Shown in pieces: positions 11,001-17,432 of a stretch of DNA of 51,101 nt; positions within the stretch are counted from its first letter, which is position 1, and each line of letters starts with the position of its first letter. A program made the position numbers and the translations under genes. Below the pieces are notes generated by a model, which saw nothing but the letters and a program-made list of their open reading frames with translations, ran no database searches and was not told where the DNA came from. This DNA is from Bacteroidota bacterium (lineage in GTDB: Bacteria; Bacteroidota; Bacteroidia; B-17B0; Aurantibacillaceae). The stretch covers positions 8,869 to 59,969 of the forward strand of contig JAHEYF010000021.1 of the NCBI GenBank assembly GCA_023251755.1. The letters are read 5' to 3'.

Positions 11001-13160
11001 GAATTATTTATTGGAGGCAAAGGCCTTACGTCGGGGTACCTGAACAGAACAGCGTTAACGGAAGAGCGGTTTATTCAAAACCCCTTTGTGAAAGAACAGT
11101 GTTTGATTTACAAAACAGGCGACCTTGTTCGTTTTGATCAGGCTGGAGAAATCGAGTATATAGAACGGGCCGATTTGCAGGTTAAAATCAACGGTCATCG
11201 TATAGAAACAGAAGAGATAGAATCCGTCCTGAACCAGGTTTCAACAGTAGAACAGAGCGCAGTAGTTTGTGTAAAGGGGGCAGGTAAAGATGTGCTGGTG
11301 GCCTATATTGTAGCCAGAGCCGGCCAACAGGTAGAAACGAAGGACCTGCGCAACGAATTAAAATCAATTCTTCCTGCTTACATGATCCCCGGTTTTTTCC
11401 ACCTGATTGCAGAAATGCCACTCACAGCCAATGCAAAAATTAACCGGAAAGAACTCATGAGCCGGGGCATCCAAAGTGGAGTGTCCAATACCGTTTATGT
11501 TGAACCTGCATCAGCCCTTGAAAAAAGTTTAGTACAGCTGTGGCAGGATGTAATAGGAGTTGCAAAGATTGGTGTGAACGATAACTTTTTCGAATTGGGT
11601 GGTGATTCCATTCTGAGTATTCAGCTCACGGCCAAAGCCAAAGGCCTGGGGCTTCAGTTTACCGTTAATCAATTGTTCCAGTACCAAAGCATCCGGGAAC
11701 TAGCAAGAGTTGTTAAACAGGTGGAAGTAGTGTATGTAGAGCAAAACGATGTAGAAGGAAGCGGGGACTTGTTGCCCGTTCAATCCTGGATGATGGGACT
11801 GAATATGCAAAACAGGAACCATTACAACCAGGCCATCCTATTGAACCTTCCGTCAACCGTCAACAAAGAAGACCTTCACAAAGTTATTGATAAAATAGCC
11901 CGTTACCACGATGCCCTGCATTCCCGCTTTGAACAAGTGGAGTATACATGGAAGCAGATTTTTAAAGCGGCACCGGAGGGAGAAAACGGCTGGTTCACCA
12001 GCATTGACCTGAGTGGAATAGAAGAGAAGGAAATAGAAAATTACATAGAACAGGATGCAGGCAGGCTTCAGCAATCCTTAAATATTGCTGAAGGCCAGGT
12101 ATTCAAAGTGCGTTTGTATATGTCCGGTACAAACCAGCCAGCCCGTCTCTTTTTAGTGGCCCATCACTTGGTCATTGATGGAATTTCCTGGCGTATTATT
12201 CTGGGGGATATTTATTTAAGCCTCTCTCAATTAAAGAAAGGACAGGACATTCAGCTTCCTCCCAAAACCCTTGCCTTTAAAGACTGGGCACAGCGTTTAC
12301 AACAAAAAGTAGTTAGCGATCAAATGACAGAACATCGTCAATACTGGTCTGCTTACGTGAACAAAAAGACTGCAGCTCTTCCATTAAAAAAGAATGCCGG
12401 CATGAACAGTGTAGCGTCAACAAAAACAATTACCACGACTTTAAATGCAGAGGACACAGAAGAAATTTTGAAAGCTGTACCCAAAGTGTACACCACCAGG
12501 GTGAACGATATATTACTGGCCGCACTTTACCTTAGCCTGCGTGAGTGGATGAACACAGAGGAGGTCATCATCGATCTGGAAGGGCATGGACGGGAAGACT
12601 TGTTTGAAGGGGTAGACATTTCCCGCACGGTGGGCTGGTTTACTTCCATGATGCCTATTGCCTTAAAGGTCGAAAAATCAGAGGACCCCGGTGTAGTGAT
12701 CAAAACAATAAAAGAAATCGTTCGCCAGGTACCTGAAAACGGGATAGGTTATGGCATGTTAAAATACCTGGCTGCCCCCGGTCAGCGTGAAGGCCTGGAA
12801 ACGATTGCCAATGCGCCTGTTCTGTTTAATTATTTAGGTCAGGTAGAAATACCTGTTGAAGGGTGGAGTGAGTCTGCTATCAATACTGGTCCTTTGTACG
12901 ACCCTGAAAGCGAACGAAGCCATCAGCTCGAAATAATAGGTATTCATAACCAGGGGCAACTCCGGTTCAGCTGGAACTATAGTTCTAACCTTCATTCAGC
13001 AGACACAATTGAACACCTTGCTGAAGAGTTTAATAAAAACCTGATTGAACTAAAAGAGCATTGTCTGGGAAGAGAACAGGTGGGCTATACACCTTCTGAT
13101 TTCCCTGCTGCACGATTGAACCAGAATGATTTGGATAAGCTAATGATGAAATTTAAATAA
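2025..13160 (+). CDS. Hybrid PKS-NRPS: KS-AT-DH-KR-ACP-C-A(luciferase-like monooxygenase)-T-E
   Basis: A 3711-residue two-module megasynthase with a GTG start and a charged N-terminal coiled coil (residues ~15-45) that looks like a docking helix for the preceding PKS tail. KS: Cys222, His357, His397. AT ~580-890: GHSIGE with Ser669 and HAFH at 767-770, the malonyl-type motif. DH ~935-1225: His970 and Asp1140 present, but the usual HxxxGxxxxP glycine is His. KR ~1230-1690: TGGLGDLG, Tyr1597. ACP: Ser1759 (GLDSMMA). C ~1825-2280: HHMACDG (H1952, D1957). A from ~2286: YTSGSTGKPKG near 2436. This A domain is split after A4 (SFDIAVLEL) by a monooxygenase domain (~2522-2865) and resumes before A5 (NMYGPTE). 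Specificity residues read by eye are D-I-L-Q-M-G-M-V-W, closest to glycine codes. T: LGGDSI, Ser3195. E ~3240-3700: HHLVIDG (H3380), EGHGRE, RTVGWFT. The PKS module should give an enoyl unit joined to a glycine-derived residue. An E domain after a Gly-type A domain is odd unless the alpha carbon is first oxidised. Confidence 0.95.
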   Translation: MISINLINKSSSLRTIIVEKEQLTEKLKQSLSAIKKLKGEIQQLKENDGPIAVIGMACKFPGEVNSTTDFWKLLMDNRDGIVDIPADRWNAAEFYNKDTAVAGKMCVQKGGFIKDVDQFDAHFFGISPVEAEALDPQQRILLQTTWQAIESAGIASDNLKGSLSGVFIGIASPEYVQQRAATKQYHLMDVYDVTGNTPCTASGRISYTFDLKGPNLALDTACSSSLVAVHLACNSLLNGESDMAVAGGVSLMLQPNAHIIFSKMGALSPEGKCRTFDAGANGFVRSEGCGIVVLKRLKDAERDGDTIMAVIKGTAINQDGKSNGLIAPNGLAQQEVLKSALLKAKMAPSEIDYIEAHGTGTPLGDPIEIEAINKVYGKERTAGNVLHIGSVKTNFGHLESASGIASFIKAVLSLQNKCIPAHLNFKTANPHIEWKDFVKVPVENTRYKIAEKPMAVGVSAFGFSGTNAHLILEEYKTGATRLKEDAKENILFLSARTDQGLRDAATNYGAYLTNNALVSLADFSYTSGSGRSHFSNRAAVVTSSIGDCLVQLEHIAKNKKDGLAISATFPEATTLITSFLFTGQGSQYAGMGKALYQSEPVYKAVVDECLEYLHKEIDFSFLDLLLGTEVKKDIDQTEWAQPAIFIVEYALSKLWEHWGIKPNYLLGHSIGEFAAACYAGVFSLEDALKMITARGRLMQALDKPGKMISIVAGEERVNNLIKGFENISIAAVNGDGSTVISGDAEQIDQFVSIHGEKFKLKALNVSHAFHSPLMQPMLGEFRKICKTIAYHTPKAQLVSSVTGKIVSTEMSTAEYWINQVSKPVRFKDGLETLITQGANVFLEIGAEPVLSGLTKMKVDSTSTLVISSLNKNKNDRESILSALAHLYVNGVNIFWHNFYKHKSHTKTTLPTYPFQNKRYWLEMPEDLLITKNKEESHPLLGTKRKLADSTNTYIWEQQFNLASIPYLKDHQIEHTIIFPAACYTEMAVSAVKELSRHEHIQVSGIKFEKVFILKPEETYELQMQVKKSADSFDFAIYSRSIRKGKDSEWVFRMSGKALAQEQVKGLVLPDFEAIKKRSLRQVSGNDFYAEWFKAGNHWQNTFKGVQEIWIGKDEILSVSRVPADVSSQMNDYHSHPALMDICGQLLAAGIEGEKESAFVGKGIGAINIHGRLEDHEFWSYAKLSKNTGDNRKLLGDVQVFDSKGQLLAETVNVEFEFIGSQSAEVKAEQWMHEVKWIDSDLQPVTEEQTSSWLVYDPANTKASKLLSALKQNAYTAIQANELENLEHSLQNNQKIIFIPPVLGEKKLNDLNELIPIVQDIKNIIKKLTASLGENQALWVLTQGAWSASTGEGLLHASLWGLAKSLELEAENYWGGIIDIGNAEEAAEFNFSTLPPIIVDKQAEKQIRFNKNKILVPRLSKVKTNVPAVKNELRKDAAYLITGGLGDLGLLTAGWLMKQGARRLLLMSRTGLPSRNKWKDTDPLSNTGKRIKAIKELEAAGAHVEVVAVDVSDKKAFSNWYDDYTLASFPPVKGVVHAAGNVSYSPFEDTKEQDIREQFNPKISGAINLDNILDKDLDFFVLFSSASAVLASPGLSIYAAANSFMDTLALSRRQRGLKALSINWAAWSEIGLAAQALKNQKSTYKLMDLISPQKGLEALELIWNSTLSQIAVLPVNWLAWKTVFPAAAAMPFFSDVMGSHHQTETGNSEWMNLLNELTGDQEAITVEIEKYLSKKLSALLRLDENDLSLRTSLAEYGLDSMMAIELKNKIEADLKVSLSMVDLIQGPSIKELAGIITSKLNNGIVADSIEPKHEELVAGKHLKLSSGQESLWTLYKMNPLSPAYNVAFTTRIIHGLQPDTWKQAFAILVDRHESLRITFKTDEAGVYQLVRPAGEEGLFDFNTTNAHNWNKDQLYDRVKSAYEKPFNLEADPLLRVDMFDEGNECYVMLLTIHHMACDGWSLWVLLDELKSVYAALRKNEGIVLTENTFNYFDFISWQDQMLESSEGNRLWNFWKKQLEGELPVLSLPLDSPRTVSTENAGATYRFDIDAELVKKLRELSQKESATLYMSALALFKVLLYRYTGVEDIIIGSPTSGRGKMEFAGVIGDFINMTVVRTKPSPRLSFREYVQQVRKTVLDVLSNQDFPFPLIVKKLNPARQAGQTPIFQSLFSLQKPQKFEEIIELMEGNDVNWGELELSPFAMPQQEGQFDVTLELVENNKGMAGIFKYNNKLFNESTIVRMQEHYVNLITALVENPDQLISKASLHSKKIQEILLNKWIGPVIELPAAGVHRLIEEQVLKTPATIALVDGEEELTYLEVDKRANRLAAHLLSKGVKKGQLVGLCTERSVNMVIALLAVLKAGAAYVPLDATFPLERLNFIAADSGIAYLITENDHVKLFTEYKGIVIDLEREVRAIEQQSSHQLHIATSADDLAYVIYTSGSTGKPKGTLITHQNVVNFCKGMDASLGAEPGTLLAVTTISFDIAVLELIWTLRNGFKVVLQSDDIKSLTTVPSTAGSPDKNMDFSLFYFSSADQDSANKYDLLINGTRFADENGFKAVWTPERHFHEFGGLFPNPSVTSAALSTITKNIALRAGSVVATLHNPLRIAEEWSVVDNLSNGRIGVAFASGWQANDFVLSSNNYKNRYGVFDDNIAKVKTLWKGEAIMMENGEGELIPCRLFPKPIQAQLPVWITASGNIQTFKNAGAMGANLLTHLLTQNTEELKEKIAAYKQARSEHGHDPEAGQVTLMLHTFIGKDLEEVKELVYEPFTKYLRSSFDLMKNMAKTYGIDADDPSFAESGVAALMPRVFDRYFNTSSLMGTVESCSAMVDKLIGIGVTEIGCLIDFGVDYTNTMNGLNQLKELKDNYRLSGSCKKRKYAVAENILRNKVSHLQCTPSLMRILLADKSTRDELAGIKKLMLGGEKLPLELVKEIATLSKTEIFNMYGPTETTVWSSVKKVDPQTDKITLGAPISNTQLYVLDTFLNPVPEGMIGELFIGGKGLTSGYLNRTALTEERFIQNPFVKEQCLIYKTGDLVRFDQAGEIEYIERADLQVKINGHRIETEEIESVLNQVSTVEQSAVVCVKGAGKDVLVAYIVARAGQQVETKDLRNELKSILPAYMIPGFFHLIAEMPLTANAKINRKELMSRGIQSGVSNTVYVEPASALEKSLVQLWQDVIGVAKIGVNDNFFELGGDSILSIQLTAKAKGLGLQFTVNQLFQYQSIRELARVVKQVEVVYVEQNDVEGSGDLLPVQSWMMGLNMQNRNHYNQAILLNLPSTVNKEDLHKVIDKIARYHDALHSRFEQVEYTWKQIFKAAPEGENGWFTSIDLSGIEEKEIENYIEQDAGRLQQSLNIAEGQVFKVRLYMSGTNQPARLFLVAHHLVIDGISWRIILGDIYLSLSQLKKGQDIQLPPKTLAFKDWAQRLQQKVVSDQMTEHRQYWSAYVNKKTAALPLKKNAGMNSVASTKTITTTLNAEDTEEILKAVPKVYTTRVNDILLAALYLSLREWMNTEEVIIDLEGHGREDLFEGVDISRTVGWFTSMMPIALKVEKSEDPGVVIKTIKEIVRQVPENGIGYGMLKYLAAPGQREGLETIANAPVLFNYLGQVEIPVEGWSESAINTGPLYDPESERSHQLEIIGIHNQGQLRFSWNYSSNLHSADTIEHLAEEFNKNLIELKEHCLGREQVGYTPSDFPAARLNQNDLDKLMMKFK
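9588..10620 (+). other. Luciferase-like flavin monooxygenase domain inserted in an A domain (A4-A5)
   Basis: An insertion of about 365 residues starting after the A4 segment. It opens with MDFSLFYFSS and continues with WTPERHFHEFGG, a gap of family-typical sequence, then GSVVATLHNPLRIAEEWSVVDNLS (split here only in description), RIGVAFASGWQ and LPVWITASGN. These are the hallmarks of the MupA/Atu3671-type FMN-dependent luciferase-like monooxygenases that occur within natural-product synthetases. The frame is unbroken on both sides and A5-A10 follow normally, so this is a designed in-cis tailoring domain and not a separate gene. From memory, the monooxygenase domains of the myxothiazol and melithiazol synthetases MtaG and MelG sit in a similar position and act on glycine. 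By inference this domain oxidises the alpha carbon of the carrier-bound glycine residue. Confidence 0.88.
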
Positions 13161-13166
13161 GAAGTT

Positions 13167-16100
13167 ATGAAAAATATTGAAGACGTATATGAATTATCAC
13201 ACATGCAGCTGGGCATTTTGCTGGACACGATTTACACACCAGGTGCCGGAGGATACCACCAACAGCTTTGTTTTAAACTACAGGGCAATTTAAATGAAGA
13301 AGCTTTTAAAAACGCCTGGAAAAAATTAATTGATACACATGAAGTTTTCAGAACTTCTTTTCATTGGGAAGATCTTGAAAAGCCCATGCAGGTGGTACAC
13401 AAAGAGGCTGAATTGGTCTGGATATACAAGGACAACAGTCACCTTGAAGAAACATGTGCTCAACAATCGGCAACAGATTTATTGGTTACAGATAAAACAC
13501 AGGCTTTTGTTTTAGATAAATTACCCTTAATAAGGTGTTATTTGACAAAAATAAAAAAAGACGAATGGAACTTTATTTTTAGCTATCACCATTTACTGTT
13601 GGATGGGTGGTGCCTGCCAATTATTTTAGGTAATATTTTTAATTTTTACAGCACAGCTGTTAAAGGTGTAAATCTGCCTGTTTCGAAGGGGGAGCCGTAT
13701 AGAAATTATATTCAGTGGCTGCAAAAAAAGGATGCAGGTGCCGCAAAAAAATATTGGGAGAAAAAACTCAGTGGTTTTTATGAAGCCAACAAACTTACTC
13801 CGCTTCCAATGGATTATGATACGAAAACATATCAATACAAAGAACATAATTTCTCCCTGCCGGCCAAAGAATCGGCTGCTATGCTTGAACTGGCCAAACA
13901 ATTGCGAATTACCCCGTATACCATTCTACAGGGATTTTGGGCGCTTACATTAAATAAATTTACACTGGACAATGACATTGTATTTGGTACAACTATATCG
14001 GGCCGGACAGAAGAGATAAACGGTGTGGACAATATGGTTGGCTTATTCATCAATACAATCCCAATACGAGTGGGGATTGATAATGAAGCCCTTGTCAGCG
14101 ACTGGTTGGTCAACCTGTTTGAAGAAAACAATGAAAGTGGAAAGTATTCGTATGCATCATTAAGTGATGTGAAAAAATGGAGCAAAGTTGCGCACAACGA
14201 ACATCTTTTTGAAACAATCATCGTATATGAAAATTACCCGATGGGTGATTTATCAAACGATAGCATAGGTTTAAAATTAAGCAATTTTGAACTTATTGAG
14301 CGACCAAACGTTCCGCTGGCCTTGCTTATTATTCCTGGCGAAGTGTTTAATTTTAAAGCCATCTACAACGGAGAACGTTTCAATGCTGAATTTGTTGACA
14401 GCGTATTGCAAAGTTTGTTATGTGCAGTACAGGATTTTATTGCAACATCTTCCAAATCAATAAAACAATTGAATTGGACCAATGGAAAAACTGATTCCTT
14501 CTTTTCATCTGCCTTTCAGTTACCTGCACAAAAAGAAAACGACAATGCCTGGTCACGTTTTTTAATACAGGCTAAGGCTTTTCCGGCCAAAACACTTGTT
14601 AAAGAAAAGCAGGGAACATATACCTATAAAGAAATGACAGACTGGTCAAACCAGGTTGCTGATGTACTTCATGCAAATGGATTACACAAAGGAGACCGGG
14701 TAGCCATATACATGGAAAACAGCGCCGGTATGATTGCCACCTTATTAGGGGTTCTGAAAATTGGAGCCGTGTATGTACCCATTGACCCTGAAACACCTGC
14801 TTCCAGGATTGATTTTATTTTAAAAGACAGTGCTATTCAATTGATTGCATGCGATGCCCTTTTGATAAATAAATTAAAAGCCAATCATGAACTTAAGTGT
14901 AAAGCGCTGGCAATAGAATCCTGTAACCCTGATTTAGTTGCTATCACCAGCATGGAGTCGAATGTTAGTGGAACGGATATCGCGTACATCATTTATACTT
15001 CAGGATCTACAGGCACACCCAAAGGTGTGCAAATAGCACACAGCAATTTATTAAATTACATTGACTGGGCTGCAGGGTATTATGTAAATGGAGAAACTGA
15101 TTTTCCTTTGTACAGCTCCTTAGCTTTTGATCTTACAGTTACTTCTATTTACACACCACTGTTTACAGGTAATGCCATTGTTGTATACAGTGGTATTGAC
15201 AAAGCATTGATTGTTCAGGAAATTATTGCAGACAACCAGGTTGATATTATTAAATTAACTCCTTCACACCTGAAAATTGTGAGATCGGTTGGAGCTATTC
15301 AAAGCAGGGTGAAAAAAATGATAGTGGGTGGAGAAAATCTAGAACGTTCACTGGCCGATGATGTAATTAATAATTTTGGTAAAGACCTGGTGCTGTACAA
15401 CGAATATGGCCCGACAGAAGCTACAGTGGGTTGCTTTATTTTCAGCTACGATGGTTCGGGGCTTAATGGACAAAATGTTCCGATTGGTTTCCCTGTTACA
15501 AACATGGAAGCTTATGTAATGGATGAAAATTTGAACACTGTTCCAAAAGGTGCAAAAGGAGAATTGTGTTTAGCAGGGCTTAGTCTTAGTCCGGGGTATT
15601 TGCACAATGAAGAATTGAATGCAAGTCGTTTTGTAAACAATACAGCGGGAAATAAATACCCAAAACTATACCGCACCGGAGATATTGTGCGTCAAAATGA
15701 AAACGGACTACTTGAATTTATTGCAAGAAAGGACGATCAGATTAAAGTAAGGGGCCACCGCATAGAAATGGGAGAAATTGAAACCATTTTAGAATTGCAT
15801 CCTGATATTAAGTCTGCTGCGGTTTCTTTGGTTCAGCTTAAAAGAAAGGCATGGGACATAGAAGATGTTTATTATTGTACATCATGCGGCATTCAATCGG
15901 TGTACCCGAACATTACTTTTGATAACGATGGCGTTTGCAGCACCTGTAAAACGTATGAGAGCAATAAACTCAGGGCGCAGGAGTATTTCAGGTCAATGGA
16001 CGATCTCAAAGAGATTTTTAACAAAACGAAAAATAGTAAAAGTGAATACGACTGCCTTGTACTTCTTAGCGGCGGAAAAGACAGCACTTATGCATTGTCA

Positions 16101-17405
16101 AAATTAGTAAGAGAACTGAAGCTCAGGGTACTTGTTTTCACTATGGACAACGGGTACATTTCGGAGCAGGCAAAAGACAATATGAAGAACATTTGCTCCA
16201 CATTAAATGTAGAACTTGTTTTTGGAAGCACAAAAGCAATGAACACTATTTTTAAAGACAGCCTTCAGAAATACAGCAATGTATGCCAGGGTTGTTATAA
16301 AACAATTTACACCCTGAGTATTGAACTGGCGAAAAAAAGAAATATTCCTTATATCATCACAGGGCTTTCAAGGGGCCAGCTTTTTGAAACAAGGTTGGAT
16401 GAATTATACAATGCTAAAATTTTTAACCCGGATAAAATTGATGAATGGGTGTTGAATGCAAGGAAAGAGTACCATAGAAAACACGATGCTGTTTCAGAAA
16501 ATTTAAATGTAGGAATGTTTAAAGAGGACAAGATATTTGAAGAAGTTCAGTTTATTGATTTTTACAGGTATTGTGATGCAACACTGGGAGAAATGTATAC
16601 TTATCTTGAAGAGCAGGTGAAATGGGTAAGGCCGGAAGACACAGGCCGCTCAACAAATTGCCTGATCAACGACCTGGGTATTTATGTGCATAAAAAAGAA
16701 AGGGGCTTTCACAATTATTCATTGCCTTATTCATGGGATGTTCGCCTGGGCCATAAAAAAAGGGAAGAGGCTTTGAAAGAACTGGACGATGAGATAGACC
16801 TGACCAAGGTAAAAGAAATAATGCAGGAGGTTGGGTACCAGCTTGAAAAAGCACCTGCTGTTGAAGAGCAATTGTTTGCATTTTATGTTTCAGAAAAAGA
16901 AATTCCAAATCATGAATTAAAGGCCTGGTTAACTAAGTATATCTCTACGGCAGTAATTCCTACAGGGTTCATCAAATTAGATGCTTTACCACTTACAATA
17001 AATGGTAAAATTAACAGGAATGCACTGCGTCATGAAAGTAAAGCCGCTTCGTTTAACAGGGCAGAATTTCTTGCCCCGGGCAATCAGCTTGAACGCGATA
17101 TAGTAGACGTGTGGAAAGAGGTGTTGGGAATTGACAACATTGGTGTTAAAGACAATATTTTTGATATAGGAGGCCACTCCATGACAATGACATTGATCTT
17201 TAATAAATTAAAAGACAAAATAAACCTGTCTTTATCCCTTGTCGAAATGTACGAGTACCCAACTGTTTTTGACCTGGCGGAACGAATCAAAGCAGTTGAA
17301 AAAGAACTTCAAACAGAAGATTTCCCAACAGAAGAAAACAAGCGAAGGGTAAATCGGAATTCATCGAACCGCAAATTAGCGAGAGCAGAAGCCAGCGACA
17401 ATTAA
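13167..17405 (+). CDS. NRPS module C-A(PP-loop ATP pyrophosphatase)-T, predicted Asn
   Basis: A 1412-residue single module starting six bases after the previous stop. C domain: HHLLLDG at residues 141-147, intact; it follows an E domain, so it should accept an epimerised donor. A domain from ~450: YTSGSTGTPKG near 609, NEYGPTE (A5), YRTGDIV (A7), RGHRIEMGEIE (A8, ~862). Specificity residues by eye are D-L-T-K-I-G-E-V-G, essentially the asparagine code. Between A8 and A9 lies a ~340-residue insertion (~892-1229) with two CxxC pairs (C904/C907, C924/C927) and a PP-loop SGGKDS at 968-973; the A domain then resumes with FAFYVSEKEI, VIPTGF (A9) and NGKINR (A10). T domain: IGGHS, Ser1338. The tail after the T domain is basic. 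No separate tailoring gene of this family is in the window, so the inserted domain probably acts in cis on the Asn residue or its backbone. Module assignment is secure; insert chemistry is inference. Confidence 0.94.
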   Translation: MKNIEDVYELSHMQLGILLDTIYTPGAGGYHQQLCFKLQGNLNEEAFKNAWKKLIDTHEVFRTSFHWEDLEKPMQVVHKEAELVWIYKDNSHLEETCAQQSATDLLVTDKTQAFVLDKLPLIRCYLTKIKKDEWNFIFSYHHLLLDGWCLPIILGNIFNFYSTAVKGVNLPVSKGEPYRNYIQWLQKKDAGAAKKYWEKKLSGFYEANKLTPLPMDYDTKTYQYKEHNFSLPAKESAAMLELAKQLRITPYTILQGFWALTLNKFTLDNDIVFGTTISGRTEEINGVDNMVGLFINTIPIRVGIDNEALVSDWLVNLFEENNESGKYSYASLSDVKKWSKVAHNEHLFETIIVYENYPMGDLSNDSIGLKLSNFELIERPNVPLALLIIPGEVFNFKAIYNGERFNAEFVDSVLQSLLCAVQDFIATSSKSIKQLNWTNGKTDSFFSSAFQLPAQKENDNAWSRFLIQAKAFPAKTLVKEKQGTYTYKEMTDWSNQVADVLHANGLHKGDRVAIYMENSAGMIATLLGVLKIGAVYVPIDPETPASRIDFILKDSAIQLIACDALLINKLKANHELKCKALAIESCNPDLVAITSMESNVSGTDIAYIIYTSGSTGTPKGVQIAHSNLLNYIDWAAGYYVNGETDFPLYSSLAFDLTVTSIYTPLFTGNAIVVYSGIDKALIVQEIIADNQVDIIKLTPSHLKIVRSVGAIQSRVKKMIVGGENLERSLADDVINNFGKDLVLYNEYGPTEATVGCFIFSYDGSGLNGQNVPIGFPVTNMEAYVMDENLNTVPKGAKGELCLAGLSLSPGYLHNEELNASRFVNNTAGNKYPKLYRTGDIVRQNENGLLEFIARKDDQIKVRGHRIEMGEIETILELHPDIKSAAVSLVQLKRKAWDIEDVYYCTSCGIQSVYPNITFDNDGVCSTCKTYESNKLRAQEYFRSMDDLKEIFNKTKNSKSEYDCLVLLSGGKDSTYALSKLVRELKLRVLVFTMDNGYISEQAKDNMKNICSTLNVELVFGSTKAMNTIFKDSLQKYSNVCQGCYKTIYTLSIELAKKRNIPYIITGLSRGQLFETRLDELYNAKIFNPDKIDEWVLNARKEYHRKHDAVSENLNVGMFKEDKIFEEVQFIDFYRYCDATLGEMYTYLEEQVKWVRPEDTGRSTNCLINDLGIYVHKKERGFHNYSLPYSWDVRLGHKKREEALKELDDEIDLTKVKEIMQEVGYQLEKAPAVEEQLFAFYVSEKEIPNHELKAWLTKYISTAVIPTGFIKLDALPLTINGKINRNALRHESKAASFNRAEFLAPGNQLERDIVDVWKEVLGIDNIGVKDNIFDIGGHSMTMTLIFNKLKDKINLSLSLVEMYEYPTVFDLAERIKAVEKELQTEDFPTEENKRRVNRNSSNRKLARAEASDN
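15840..16853 (+). other. Zinc-ribbon + PP-loop (N-type ATP pyrophosphatase) domain inserted in an A domain (A8-A9)
   Basis: The insert begins with YYCTSCG, followed by PNITFDNDGVCSTCK: two CxxC pairs forming a probable zinc ribbon. Then comes YDCLVLLSGGKDSTYALSKL, the PP-loop that binds ATP pyrophosphate. Further on are TMDNGY, a third Cys pair NVCQGCYKTIY (C1040/C1043) and IPYIITGLSRGQLFETR. This layout most resembles the WbpG/PseA-type N-acetyl sugar amidotransferases, which adenylate a carbonyl oxygen and replace it with nitrogen. Related PP-loop families make thioamides, nitriles and thiolated bases. Inside an Asn-type A domain the natural candidates are the Asn side-chain amide or a peptide amide being turned into an amidine, thioamide or nitrile, or Asp being amidated on the carrier. 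Family level is confident; reaction is not. Confidence 0.85.
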
Positions 17406-17432
17406 GCCAACGAATGTTTTAAACAGAGCCTT

